The translations under genes were made by a program, and so were the position numbers. The notes under the pieces were generated by a model that ran no database searches, was not told the origin of the DNA, and was given only the letters and a program-made list of their open reading frames with translations. This document shows, piece by piece, positions 36,085 through 47,411 of a stretch of DNA of 64,000 bases. Numbering within the stretch: the first letter of the stretch is position 1; every line of letters starts with the position of its first letter. The stretch is from Alcanivoracaceae bacterium (GTDB lineage Bacteria > Pseudomonadota > Gammaproteobacteria > Xanthomonadales > Marinicellaceae). Location: assembly GCA_016744455.1 (NCBI GenBank), contig JADGEI010000003.1:148530-212529 (forward strand), written 5' to 3'.

Positions 36085-37053
36085 ATGTATATCCTTTTAA
36101 CACTTCTACTCAGTATCTCTTTCCAATGTATCGCTAATGATATTAATAATGACATAGAAGAAGTTGTTGCTTATGGTATCAGGCCAGGGCCTGAACTATG
36201 GAAAGTATCAAATGGTGAAAATGTTTTATGGATTTTAGGCTCTCTTTCACCATTACCAAAAAAATTCACATGGCATACAGGGATAGTAAAAAATGTCATA
36301 ACTGATTCACAAGTTTTATTAATGCCGTCTACATTAACAACCGATATTGGTTTTTTTAAAGGCCTCTCATTAGCTGCTTCAGTAATTGGTGTTAAAAAAA
36401 ATCCAAATAAACAAAAATTAAAAGATATAATTCCTGAAAAACTTTATTCTCGATGGCTAATTTTAAAAAACAAATACATTGGTAATAATAATAGTATTGA
36501 AAAAATCAGACCTTTATTTGCTGCAAATAAATTATTCCAAAAAGCTATAGAACAATCAGGTCTTAATGCCAATCCTAAAACGTATAAAAAAGTTCAAAAA
36601 ATTGCAAAGAAAAATAAACTAGAAATTATTACGCCTACAATTATTTTAGAATTAAATAACCCAAAGGCAGCTATTAAAAAATTTAAAAAATCTGAGCTTA
36701 ATGATCTTGAATGCTTTAGTAAAACTATTGAAAGATTAGAAGTTGACCTTGAAGCTATGAAACTACGTGCCAATGCTTGGGCTAATGGTGACATAACTAA
36801 AATAAAATCCTTACCCTATCCTAATGATATTAAAGCATGTAGTTCAGCACTATTAAGTTCTAATATTGCAAATGATATCGGCTTAACTAATATACGCACA
36901 AAATTACGATCAAAGTGGCTTAAAGAAGCCATTAAATCATTAGCTAATAATAAATCAACATTTGCTGTGTTACCTATCTCAAACCTTGTTGGTGATAATA
37001 GTTATTTAAACGATTTCCCAAAAGAAGATTACATTATCAAATCTCCAAAATGA
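36085..37053 (+). CDS. TraB/GumN-like exported protein
   Basis: A 322-residue protein with a signal peptide (about 1-18, ending CIAND) and a TraB/GumN-type domain beginning GPELWKVSNGENVLWILGSLSPLPKKFTW. The usual family motif G-[ST]-x-H after this strand is GSLS here, so the metal-binding His is missing, suggesting an inactive or divergent member; a similar subgroup with 'GTLSPLP' exists in Xanthomonadales, as I recall. The protein is rich in lysine and helices in the C-terminal half. An upstream TATAAT lies near 36050. Function unknown. Confidence 0.75.
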   Translation: MYILLTLLLSISFQCIANDINNDIEEVVAYGIRPGPELWKVSNGENVLWILGSLSPLPKKFTWHTGIVKNVITDSQVLLMPSTLTTDIGFFKGLSLAASVIGVKKNPNKQKLKDIIPEKLYSRWLILKNKYIGNNNSIEKIRPLFAANKLFQKAIEQSGLNANPKTYKKVQKIAKKNKLEIITPTIILELNNPKAAIKKFKKSELNDLECFSKTIERLEVDLEAMKLRANAWANGDITKIKSLPYPNDIKACSSALLSSNIANDIGLTNIRTKLRSKWLKEAIKSLANNKSTFAVLPISNLVGDNSYLNDFPKEDYIIKSPK

Positions 37054-37184
37054 AATAAAGTTACATTGCTCTCTGGGATAATGGATAAAAGAATAAAAAC
37101 GTCAATTTGATCTATTTCATTTATACTTCCCAAAGGTTATTCTGGCCTTTTTAACAAAACAAATCAAGCTGTAGTTTAATTGAA

Positions 37185-37241
37185 GATTTAGGGGTTTTTT
37201 CTCTAAACTATTTTCTGCCCCCTAATATTAGGGGTTTTCTA
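37185..37241 (+). promoter_or_regulatory. Palindrome and repeated AGGGGTTTT boxes before the SBBP gene
   Basis: A perfect 16-bp palindrome CCCCTAATATTAGGGG lies at 37219-37234. AGGGGTTTT occurs at its right arm (37230-37238) and again about 41 bp upstream, near 37190, giving a tandem half-site. This could be a regulator-binding array for the SBBP gene starting at 37302. Confidence 0.4.
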
Positions 37242-37301
37242 AATTATATAAATAGCTAATAATGAACCCCAAAATAAAATCCACCTCTGGAGTTTAGAAT
37301 T

Positions 37302-39404
37302 ATGCTAAAACTAACACTTTTACTATTTATCAGTCCATTCATCTGTTTTGCAAGCCCTCAAATTGACAGTAATACAATCAAAATGCCCTTTATTAAAAAT
37401 ATTGGACAAGCCCCGAAACATGTTGCCTATTATATTGACACACCTAAGGCATCCATATTCTTAAACGAAAAAGGCGATATAAATTATAATTTTATTCAAA
37501 AAAACACCAACAAGTCTGTTGTCATCAAAGAGTCAATGTCTACTCGTAAATTAGATATGGAAATGCAAAATTTTACCAGTGCTAAAGTTAATGCTATCAA
37601 AGGAAAAGACAGTAACAAATGGCATCATAGTATACCAAATTCATCAGAAATTCTTTTTGGAGAAGTTTGGGATGGAATTGATGTAAAATTAGTAGCTAGA
37701 CCTGGAAATATTGAAAAGATATTCACTGTAAAACCCTTTTCAAATACTAAAAATATTCTACTCTCACTACATGGAACAACTGAACCAATTAAAATTCATA
37801 ACGAACAACTCGTTTTAAGCACTGCTTTAGGTTCTGTTACTTTTACAAAACCTATTGCATGGCAAATTTTCGGTAATGAAAAAATATATGTCCCTATATC
37901 TTATAGAGCAGTTAATAATCAATATGGGTTTAATCTTGGAAAATATGACCAGGCTAAAGAATTAATTATAGACCCTTTACTTGGATCAACCTATGCAGGA
38001 GGTAATTTAGACGAAATTATTGCTGGTATACATGTTAATTCAAATAACGAGATAATAGTCGCAGGAGCAACTTCTTCTATTAATTTTCCTACTACTGTTG
38101 GTGTTATAAATGAAGCCAATACTGGATCTTATGATTTTGTTGCTATGAAATTTAATTCTGACATGAGCCAACTCTTAGCTTCTACATATCTTGGAGGAAG
38201 TGGATATGACGTCAGTTCTGTAGTCGCTTTCGACTCTAGTGATAATATATATTTTGCAGGTGAGTCACGTTCTTCTGACTTCCCTTTTCCTGATAGCCCA
38301 TACATCCCCTATCAGGAAAATGAAGATCCAAATGGCTCAATCTTTATTACTATTTTATCTGCGGATTTCACTCAAGTGTTAGGAGCCACACATATTGGTG
38401 GTGATATAGTTGATTTAGTTAGAAACATCAATATAGCTCCAAATGGCGATGTATATATTACTGGGTTTACAAACTCAAATAACTATCCCTATACAGATAA
38501 TGCATTTGAACAAAGTGGAAAAGGGATAATAGTCAGTGCTTTTAACCCTGATTTAAGTCAATTAATCTATTCAACTCGTGTTGGTGAAGGCGATGGCTTA
38601 TCAATAAATTTTGACTCAGATGGTAGTATATTTATAGCAGGGTCTAAAACTGGAGTTCAACAGTATACGACTACTATTGGAGCTTTCAGGGAAACTCCTT
38701 TTAATAGCTTAGGTGAACAAATTTACTTAGCTCACTTGAGCCAAGACTTGCACTCGTTAATAAGTGCAACATTTATAGATTTTGGCACTCCAAACCTTAT
38801 AAAATTCACACCAGACAATCAAATTTTAGTCAGTGTTCGTACGACCAATGGTGGGTTTCCAGTACCAATCACAGCATTTGATAATACTCAATTACTTGGT
38901 GGTAGTACAACATTATTTACAATGGATAAAAACATGTCAACTATAAACTCAGCAAGTTTTATTGACTTGGCATTTGATACTATTCATGTAGAACCAAGTG
39001 GAGATATTTTAGTATTTGGCTTAACTTCAACTCAAGATTTTCCTGGTGGAAATAACCCAACTGATCCTCTAAATACGGGTTATCATGGAGGGCCTCAAGA
39101 CTTTGCTATTGCTCGGTTAAATCCTGATCTCACTCAAGTCACACACGCTAGCTACATTGGTGGATCAGGTAATGAACTCAGTGCAAAGGGTTTGGCAATC
39201 GATACCAATGGCAATGTTATCATAGCAGGTTTAACTACTTCAAATGATGTCTTTTTAACTGAAAATGCATATGACACGTTAAATGATGGTAATGGTGACT
39301 TTATCATTCTCAAAGCAACATCTGATTTGATTTTTGGTCCTTTTGTTAATGAAATTTTTTGTGACAGCTTCGAATCACCGATTGCAAATGGTGTATGTAA
39401 TTAA
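37302..39404 (+). CDS. Secreted SBBP-repeat beta-propeller protein with C-terminal IFCDSFE motif
   Basis: A 700-residue exported protein. A signal peptide (1-17, ending CFAS) precedes an N-terminal domain (about 25-220) with FIKNIGQAPKHVAYYIDT, and then SBBP seven-bladed-propeller repeats (about 230-680): repeated YLGGSGYDVSSVVAFDSSDN / FAGESRSSDFP and SYIGGSGNELSAKGLAIDTNGN / IAGLTTSND. The end reads VNEIFCDSFES followed by a short tail with a second Cys. The IFCDSFE segment resembles the NGFE end of the S8 protease here. Likely extracellular or surface-attached; ligand unknown. Confidence 0.88.
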   Translation: MLKLTLLLFISPFICFASPQIDSNTIKMPFIKNIGQAPKHVAYYIDTPKASIFLNEKGDINYNFIQKNTNKSVVIKESMSTRKLDMEMQNFTSAKVNAIKGKDSNKWHHSIPNSSEILFGEVWDGIDVKLVARPGNIEKIFTVKPFSNTKNILLSLHGTTEPIKIHNEQLVLSTALGSVTFTKPIAWQIFGNEKIYVPISYRAVNNQYGFNLGKYDQAKELIIDPLLGSTYAGGNLDEIIAGIHVNSNNEIIVAGATSSINFPTTVGVINEANTGSYDFVAMKFNSDMSQLLASTYLGGSGYDVSSVVAFDSSDNIYFAGESRSSDFPFPDSPYIPYQENEDPNGSIFITILSADFTQVLGATHIGGDIVDLVRNINIAPNGDVYITGFTNSNNYPYTDNAFEQSGKGIIVSAFNPDLSQLIYSTRVGEGDGLSINFDSDGSIFIAGSKTGVQQYTTTIGAFRETPFNSLGEQIYLAHLSQDLHSLISATFIDFGTPNLIKFTPDNQILVSVRTTNGGFPVPITAFDNTQLLGGSTTLFTMDKNMSTINSASFIDLAFDTIHVEPSGDILVFGLTSTQDFPGGNNPTDPLNTGYHGGPQDFAIARLNPDLTQVTHASYIGGSGNELSAKGLAIDTNGNVIIAGLTTSNDVFLTENAYDTLNDGNGDFIILKATSDLIFGPFVNEIFCDSFESPIANGVCN

Positions 39405-39434
39405 ACTTTACAAATTCAGTAATTTAAATAAAAA

Positions 39435-39458
39435 AAAGCCAACTAACAAGTTGGCTTT
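39435..39458. terminator. Terminator shared by atp operon and SBBP gene
   Basis: A 10-bp stem (39435-39444 and 39449-39458) with a 4-nt loop. On the minus strand it is followed by eight T, a strong terminator for the atp operon. On the plus strand CGTTTT follows, weaker. Confidence 0.85.
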
Positions 39459-39481
39459 CGTTTTGTGGAAGCATAAATAAC

Positions 39482-39910
39482 TTACCTCTTTTTCTGCAAT
39501 TTCTTTTTTAATCGACTTAAGGCTTGTATCTGTGCAATAGCTTTAGCCAAATCCGCTTGAACCCTTGCAAGATCTTGACGTTTGTCAGAATCTTTAATAA
39601 GTCTTTCAGCTTCTTCTTTAGCTTGTATAGCAGCAGCTTCATCAATGTCTTCTGCACGAGTTGCTGTATCAGCAAGAACAGAAACTAAATAAGGTTGTAC
39701 CTCAAGTATTCCACCAGAAACATAATAGTTTTGATGTGTACCATCGGTTAGTTCAACACGTACTTCGCCTGGCTTGATAAGGGTAATCAGGGGTGCATGT
39801 CTTGGTGCAATACCAAGTTCACCAGCAATACCCGTAGCAAATACCATAGAAACTTCACCAGAGAAGATCTCTGTTTCGGCACTGACGATATCACATTGTA
39901 TTGTACTCAT
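39482..39910 (-). CDS. atpC: F1Fo ATP synthase epsilon subunit
   Basis: A 142-residue epsilon subunit, which couples gamma rotation to the c-ring and inhibits ATP hydrolysis. The N-terminal beta barrel (TIQCDIVSAETEIFSGEVSMV, GELGIAPRHAPLITLIKPGEV) and a C-terminal helix pair are present. It ends in a basic LSRLKKKLQKKR tail. It is the last gene of the atp operon, 28 bp after atpD, with a terminator about 25 bp beyond its stop. Confidence 0.95.
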   Translation of the reverse strand: MSTIQCDIVSAETEIFSGEVSMVFATGIAGELGIAPRHAPLITLIKPGEVRVELTDGTHQNYYVSGGILEVQPYLVSVLADTATRAEDIDEAAAIQAKEEAERLIKDSDKRQDLARVQADLAKAIAQIQALSRLKKKLQKKR

Positions 39911-39938
39911 ATTATTCTCCGCTTTTAGTTAGAACGTA

Positions 39939-41351
<1,413 letters not shown>

Positions 41352-41363
41352 TTATTATCTATC

Positions 41364-42224
41364 TTAAACTGCGGCGGCTCCGCCAACAATTTCTGAAATT
41401 TCTTGTGTAATGGCTGCTTGACGCGCCTTGTTATATACCAGTTGTAAATCTTTAATTAAATCTGTGGCATTATCTGTTGCACTTTTCATAGCAACCATTC
41501 TAGCTGCATGTTCACTGGCAAGGTTTTCAAGCACTCCTTGGAACACAAGTGATTCAACATAACGACCTAAAACAAACTCTAATACATCTTTAGCTTCTGG
41601 CTCATATAAATAATCAAAATTAGTTTTTATATGATCATTATCAGTTGGCTCAAGTGGCAACAACTGTTGCACAGTAGGTTTTTGTACAATAGAGTTTACA
41701 AAATCATTAAAAACTAAATTTAACCTGTCAATATTTTCATCTGAAAAAGCATCTAGCATAGTTTTTACCACACCTATTAGTTTGGTTAGTTCAGGATCAT
41801 CTCCTAAAGAACCAATACTTGCCTTCATATTTACATCTACTTTTTTGAAAAATGAAGAAGCCTTATTACCAATGGTAACAATATCAACTTCAATACCTTG
41901 CTTTTGAAATTCACGCATTTCAGCAACAACTTTTTTAAAAAGTTTAGTATTCAGACCACCACATAAACCACGATCAGTTGCAATAATGACATAGCCCACG
42001 CGTTTAACTTCACGTTCTTTCATGAAAGGGTGTCTATATTCTGGTGATGCATGAGCTAAGTGACCAATAATTGTGCGCATTTGATTTGCATATGGTCTTG
42101 CTTCAAGCATCTGATCTTTGGCTTTTTTAATCTTACTGGCTGAAACCATTTCTAGAGCAGAAGTCACCTTTTTAGTTGACTGTACACTCTTAATTTTGGT
42201 TACAATTTCACTTCCAACTGCCAT
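41364..42224 (-). CDS. atpG: F1Fo ATP synthase gamma subunit
   Basis: A 286-residue central-shaft subunit. The long N-terminal helix ([29 protein letters not shown]), the [15 protein letters not shown] core ([19 protein letters not shown]) and the C-terminal helix ending [19 protein letters not shown] are all conserved. It rotates inside the alpha-beta hexamer. It sits 19 bp after atpA and 30 bp before atpD. Confidence 0.97.
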   Translation of the reverse strand: MAVGSEIVTKIKSVQSTKKVTSALEMVSASKIKKAKDQMLEARPYANQMRTIIGHLAHASPEYRHPFMKEREVKRVGYVIIATDRGLCGGLNTKLFKKVVAEMREFQKQGIEVDIVTIGNKASSFFKKVDVNMKASIGSLGDDPELTKLIGVVKTMLDAFSDENIDRLNLVFNDFVNSIVQKPTVQQLLPLEPTDNDHIKTNFDYLYEPEAKDVLEFVLGRYVESLVFQGVLENLASEHAARMVAMKSATDNATDLIKDLQLVYNKARQAAITQEISEIVGGAAAV

Positions 42225-42243
42225 AGTTATTCTCTATTTTATG

Positions 42244-43791
42244 TTACCAAGAACCTGTTTTTTTGAAGGCTTCAATACCAGATTTAATCGTTGCTTCGAT
42301 TTCATCGTTATAATCACCATTCTCACTTAACTCATTCATGAATTTTTCATTTGAATTATTCATGTGTTCAAGCAATGCATGTTCAAAATCTCCAATCTTA
42401 TTGATTTCAACATCATCCATAAAACCTTTGTCAACCGCATATAACGTCACACCCATCTCAGCAACACTCATTGGTGAATACTGGGCTTGTTTCATTAATT
42501 CAGTTACTTTTTGTCCACGTTCTAATTGTTTACGTGTCACTTCATCTAAGTCCGATGCAAATTGTGCGAAAGCAGCTAGTTCACGGTATTGCGCTAGCGC
42601 AAGACGTACACCGCCACCTAATTTTTTCACAATCTTAGTTTGAGCTGCACCACCTACACGAGATACAGATAAACCAGCATTAATCGCTGGGCGAATACCC
42701 GCATTAAACAAATCTGTTTCTAAGAAAATCTGACCATCTGTAATAGAAATAACATTAGTTGGAACAAAGGCGGAAACATCACCCGCTTGTGTTTCAATAA
42801 TTGGTAATGCCGTTAAAGAACCTGTTTTACCTTTAACTTCACCTTTTGTAAACTCTTCTACGTAATCAGCATTCACTCTTGAAGCTCGCTCTAATAAACG
42901 TGAATGAAGATAAAATACATCACCAGGGTAAGCTTCACGCCCTGGAGGACGCTTAAGTAATAAAGATACTTGACGATAAGCCCAAGCTTGCTTAGTTAAA
43001 TCATCATAAACAATTAGTGCATCTTCGCCTCTATCACGGTAATATTCGCCCATAGCACAACCAGCATAAGGAGCCATGTATTGCATAGCTGCTGAATCGG
43101 ATGCTGTTGCTGCAACAACAATGGTGTGACCCATTGCATCAAATTCTTCCAATTTACGCACAATTGCTGTAACAGATGAACGTTTTTGACCAATCGCAAC
43201 ATAAATACAAGTGACGCCTTTGCCCTTTTGATTAATAATAGCATCAATCGCTACTGCAGTTTTACCTGTTTGCCTATCACCAATGATTAACTCACGTTGA
43301 CCTCGGCCAATTGGTACCATCGCATCAATTGATTTCAGTCCTGTTTGAACAGGCTGATCAACTGATTGACGCTCAATTACACCAGGAGCAATAACTTCAA
43401 CTGGTGAACTTGTTTTTGATTCAATTGGGCCATTTCCATCAATTGGATTACCCAAAGCATCAACCACACGTCCAACCATTTCTGGTCCTACAGGTACTTC
43501 AAGAATTTTACCAGTACATTTGGCTTTATCGCCTTCAGATATATTAGTGTAATCACCCATGATTACCACACCTACAGAGTCACGCTCTAAGTTTAATGCC
43601 AATGCATAAGTGTCGTTAGGTAATTCAATCATCTCACCTTGCATAACATCTGCAAGACCGTGAATACGAGCAATACCATCCGATACTGAAACTACAGTAC
43701 CTTCTGTTTTTGCTTCTGATTGTACTTTGAAATTCTTAATGCGATCTTTAATAAGTTCGCTAATTTCTGATGGATTCAATGTCGTTTGCAT
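42244..43791 (-). CDS. atpA: F1Fo ATP synthase alpha subunit
   Basis: A 515-residue regulatory nucleotide-binding subunit. The ATG at 43791 has an AGAGGA site; the frame is open from a TTG six codons upstream. It shows the N-terminal [13 protein letters not shown], Walker [58 protein letters not shown] and the arginine-finger region [13 protein letters not shown]. It closes with the usual helical C-terminal domain. All conserved features are intact. Confidence 0.97.
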   Translation of the reverse strand: MQTTLNPSEISELIKDRIKNFKVQSEAKTEGTVVSVSDGIARIHGLADVMQGEMIELPNDTYALALNLERDSVGVVIMGDYTNISEGDKAKCTGKILEVPVGPEMVGRVVDALGNPIDGNGPIESKTSSPVEVIAPGVIERQSVDQPVQTGLKSIDAMVPIGRGQRELIIGDRQTGKTAVAIDAIINQKGKGVTCIYVAIGQKRSSVTAIVRKLEEFDAMGHTIVVAATASDSAAMQYMAPYAGCAMGEYYRDRGEDALIVYDDLTKQAWAYRQVSLLLKRPPGREAYPGDVFYLHSRLLERASRVNADYVEEFTKGEVKGKTGSLTALPIIETQAGDVSAFVPTNVISITDGQIFLETDLFNAGIRPAINAGLSVSRVGGAAQTKIVKKLGGGVRLALAQYRELAAFAQFASDLDEVTRKQLERGQKVTELMKQAQYSPMSVAEMGVTLYAVDKGFMDDVEINKIGDFEHALLEHMNNSNEKFMNELSENGDYNDEIEATIKSGIEAFKKTGSW

Positions 43792-43850
43792 TGTGAGTCC
43801 TCTTTCCAATTATGAGCTGTATTAATACAACTCGTTGTTTAGTATTAGAG

Positions 43851-44378
43851 CTAGTTAAGCAGCTCTGTTTTCATCTTTTCTAATTTTGCCTTTAAAGAAC
43901 CGTCTATCACTAAATCTCCAGCAACAATTCGTGCACCACTAAGAAGTGATTCATCTATGTGTTGTGTAAGCCTTACTGTTTTTCCTGTTCTTTTGGCTAA
44001 TGATGCGTTTATGCTTTCTAATTGTGCTTGATTTAATTCAGCGGCAGTATACACATCGGCACTCAGTGCTTTAGCATCTTGTTCACTGATAAATTCGTAA
44101 ACGTCAACTACCTCAGGTAATAATGCTAACCGATTATTATCTGCCATTAGTGACATTAAATTTTTATAGCCATCATCCGCTTCTGTACCGGCAAGTATAT
44201 CAACGAGTTGTTGATTGTCTTTATCTGGAGCAGAAAAACTTGCAGCCAATTCTTTAACTGAAGCAAGTCCTGCAGAAACTTTTAATAGCTGTAACCAAGA
44301 GTCAACAAGGCCAGCACTTTTAGCATAATCAAATGCCGCTTTGGCATAAGGTCGTGCGAGGGTGACGTATTCAGCCAT
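43851..44378 (-). CDS. atpH: F1Fo ATP synthase delta subunit
   Basis: A 175-residue peripheral-stalk subunit joining F1 to subunit b. The N-terminal domain reads TLARPYAKAAFDYA and the C-terminal half ends in GARIVAGDLVIDGSLKAKLEKMK, both typical of delta/OSCP. It begins 2 bp after the atpF stop, indicating tight coupling. Confidence 0.95.
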   Translation of the reverse strand: MAEYVTLARPYAKAAFDYAKSAGLVDSWLQLLKVSAGLASVKELAASFSAPDKDNQQLVDILAGTEADDGYKNLMSLMADNNRLALLPEVVDVYEFISEQDAKALSADVYTAAELNQAQLESINASLAKRTGKTVRLTQHIDESLLSGARIVAGDLVIDGSLKAKLEKMKTELLN

Positions 44379-44380
44379 GA

Positions 44381-44851
44381 TTAAATCTCTTTAACCAAAT
44401 CATTTAACAAATCAGCATGGACCTTATCATCCACTTCTTTGCTCAATAATTTTTCAGCACCCGCTAAAGCCAGAGATGAGACTTGTTTACGTAAATTCTC
44501 TTTGGCACGGTTTGCTTCTTGCTCAATTTCAGCAACCGCTGCTGACATTTGACGTTCTTTTTCAGCAATTGCATCTGCTTTTGCTTGATCTTTAATTTTG
44601 GTTGCCATTTTGTTAGCAGATTCTCTGACTTCACTGGCTTGACCTTTGGCTTCATTAAGAATACCATCCGCCTCATCCTGTGCTTTTTTTAGAGCAACTT
44701 CTGCTTCGTCTGTAGCAGCCAAACCATCAGCAATTTGTTTTTCACGTTCTTCCATTGCGCCAAGAATAACTGGCCAGATATATTTCATAGTGATTAAAAC
44801 AACCACGATGAAAACCACCATTTGGATAATTAAAGTGATACCTATATTCAT
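44381..44851 (-). CDS. atpF: F1Fo ATP synthase b subunit
   Basis: A 156-residue subunit with one N-terminal membrane helix ([25 protein letters not shown]) and a long charged coiled coil forming the stator stalk. It has the exact length of the E. coli b subunit. The [14 protein letters not shown] segment following the membrane helix is conserved. Confidence 0.95.
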   Translation of the reverse strand: MNIGITLIIQMVVFIVVVLITMKYIWPVILGAMEEREKQIADGLAATDEAEVALKKAQDEADGILNEAKGQASEVRESANKMATKIKDQAKADAIAEKERQMSAAVAEIEQEANRAKENLRKQVSSLALAGAEKLLSKEVDDKVHADLLNDLVKEI

Positions 44852-44904
44852 TGCTATTTTCTCCTAAATAAATCTGTTGTTAATACTATTAATTAAGACT
44901 TGAT

Positions 44905-45204
<300 letters not shown>

Positions 45205-45259
45205 TTAATTGTTTTTGACGAAAGTTTTAAAAATAAATTGTTTGTAACTATAGTGTTAT

Positions 45260-46117
<858 letters not shown>

Positions 46118-46128
46118 TTAACTATTTT

Positions 46129-46509
46129 TTATCTAAATACTGTAAATAAAGCCACAAAGAAAACAATCAATGTCGCCATGAATCCAACTATAACTGGTAA
46201 AAATGGTAAGCCCAGTTTCGCAAAAGCTACATAAAACATTAACGCAATCGTTACTATTTTAAAAGCTTCTGCTCTAAACATCTGCCTTGTAACACCTTCT
46301 GAGGATTGATTGCCCATTCCAAAGATTACAAACGCAAATACCAAACTTCCAGAACAACTAATACTTGACCCATAAAAACCCGCAATCCCTGCAACTTTCC
46401 CAGCAACAAAATAAAAAACGATGCTAACAATAACTCCAACCAATAGTTGCCAAACTGGCAGTAAAAAAATAACTTTTTTTACATCTGAAAGCGTAGGTTG
46501 TGGTGTCAT
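46129..46509 (-). CDS. atpI: F1Fo ATP synthase assembly protein AtpI
   Basis: A 126-residue membrane protein with four hydrophobic segments, first gene of the atp operon. It assists c-ring assembly in several bacteria. The frame is open further upstream from a TTG at 46539, but MTPQPTLSDVKK at 46509 is the better start. The sequence is weakly conserved, and identity rests mainly on position, size and the four-helix pattern (YGSSISCSGSLVFAFVIFGMG, LGLPFLPVIVGFMATLIVFF). Confidence 0.8.
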   Translation of the reverse strand: MTPQPTLSDVKKVIFLLPVWQLLVGVIVSIVFYFVAGKVAGIAGFYGSSISCSGSLVFAFVIFGMGNQSSEGVTRQMFRAEAFKIVTIALMFYVAFAKLGLPFLPVIVGFMATLIVFFVALFTVFR

Positions 46510-46562
46510 ATTTATGAAGCCTGTTTCTCCAAGAAACAATTGGCCTTACTAAAAGCGGGTGC

Positions 46563-46591
46563 ATTATATAAGCTTAATAACCTTAAAGCAA
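46563..46591 (-). promoter_or_regulatory. Sigma70 promoter of the atp operon
   Basis: On the minus strand TTGCTT (46591-46586), a 17-bp spacer and TATAAT (46568-46563) form a strong promoter, with transcription expected from about 46556. The short leader before atpI contains a small GTTTC/GAAAC hairpin near 46525-46545. Confidence 0.75.
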
Positions 46592-47411
46592 CATTAGTAT
46601 CTAATAATGAGTGTTTTTATTTAAATGTCATTTAAAAACAATTACCCGCAACATAAATGACTTAAAATTGCATATAACTACAGGCTAATTTTATCCAAAT
46701 ACAACTGTATAAATTCAAAATTATGCCAGATTACTAAATACATATTTGAGTACAAAAATTGGCAAACACAAATCCAATTTAATTGATGCCCCCCCCAAAA
46801 AAGAAACATTGTCACTTCGGATTCTGTGACTCCAATAGAATTTATACTATTATCTCCATCTCCACCGCCTCCCCAAATCACCATTTCCGTGCCTGTTCTT
46901 ATAGCCGTTATAGCCGTTTTTTCCGATACAGCCGTCCCTTACAGCCGTCATTAAACCTGGCATAGCAAAACTTTACAGTTATTAGTTGTTAATATTACTT
47001 ACCATCTGCAAAGCCCTAGATTACCAACCCAGAGTCCTATTTGGGGTTGAGACATAGACTAAAAAATAATAGGTTACCATTTTACAATGTCAAAATTTTC
47101 TTTGCACAATATCAATATGACTGATTCTACTAGATCAAACTGACACCATGAAACCATTATTTTAAACCAAGCAAAGAATACTATTTCACATTGACTCAAA
47201 CAACCCATTATAATGGTCTGGAGCTTTTTCTTTCGATAATGAAACATTGTTAACTAACAATCAAAAACATTCAGGTTAAGGCAATCTTGAAAATTAAAGC
47301 TAATTCCTTTCTTAAATAGCTTTATTTATTTCAATTCGGTTTTTTTATAGCTGAATAATCATTTCTTAACTGTACTAAGTTACAATATAAATAAATTATT
47401 TAGGTTGTTCT
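46592..47411. other. Long gene-poor region between atpI and DUF1538 gene
   Basis: About 820 bp without an intact gene. On the minus strand a fragment of a kelch-type gene lies at 46786-46938. Elsewhere there is a C8 run followed by A6 at 46791-46804, a perfect 12-bp palindrome CCATTATAATGG at 47205-47216 and a 6-bp stem with a 13-nt loop at 47025-47049. No DnaA-box cluster, tRNA or parAB/gid genes are seen, although the atp operon often lies near them in relatives. Confidence 0.6.
46786..46938 (-). pseudogene. Fragment of a kelch-repeat (galactose-oxidase-like) gene
   Basis: In one minus frame, bounded upstream by a stop at 46941-46939, the translation reads ...TAITAIRTGTEMVIWGGGGDG..., close to the 'HTAVWTGTEMIVWGG' unit of bacterial kelch-type secreted proteins, followed 25 residues on by TMFLFWGG, a weaker second copy. 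No start, signal peptide or full repeat spacing is present. It is therefore probably a decayed remnant. Confidence 0.4.

Noticed and set aside
37040..37300. Short plus/minus frames between the TraB/GumN and SBBP genes
   Set aside because: They have no start, ribosome site or protein-like composition; the region is better read as regulatory.
46791..46804. C8-A6 tract as a phase-variation switch
   Set aside because: It lies in a degraded non-coding stretch with no gene that a length change would switch on.
46678..46884. 68-codon minus-strand ORF in the atp upstream region
   Set aside because: Only its first third matches a known pattern (kelch); the rest is not protein-like and there is no ribosome site, so it is listed as a gene fragment.
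46850..46951. A 33-codon minus-strand ATG frame ending in RRWRWR, resembling an antimicrobial peptide
   Set aside because: It is the neighbouring frame of the kelch-gene fragment; the Gly/Arg/Trp pattern comes from that coding sequence. No promoter supports it.
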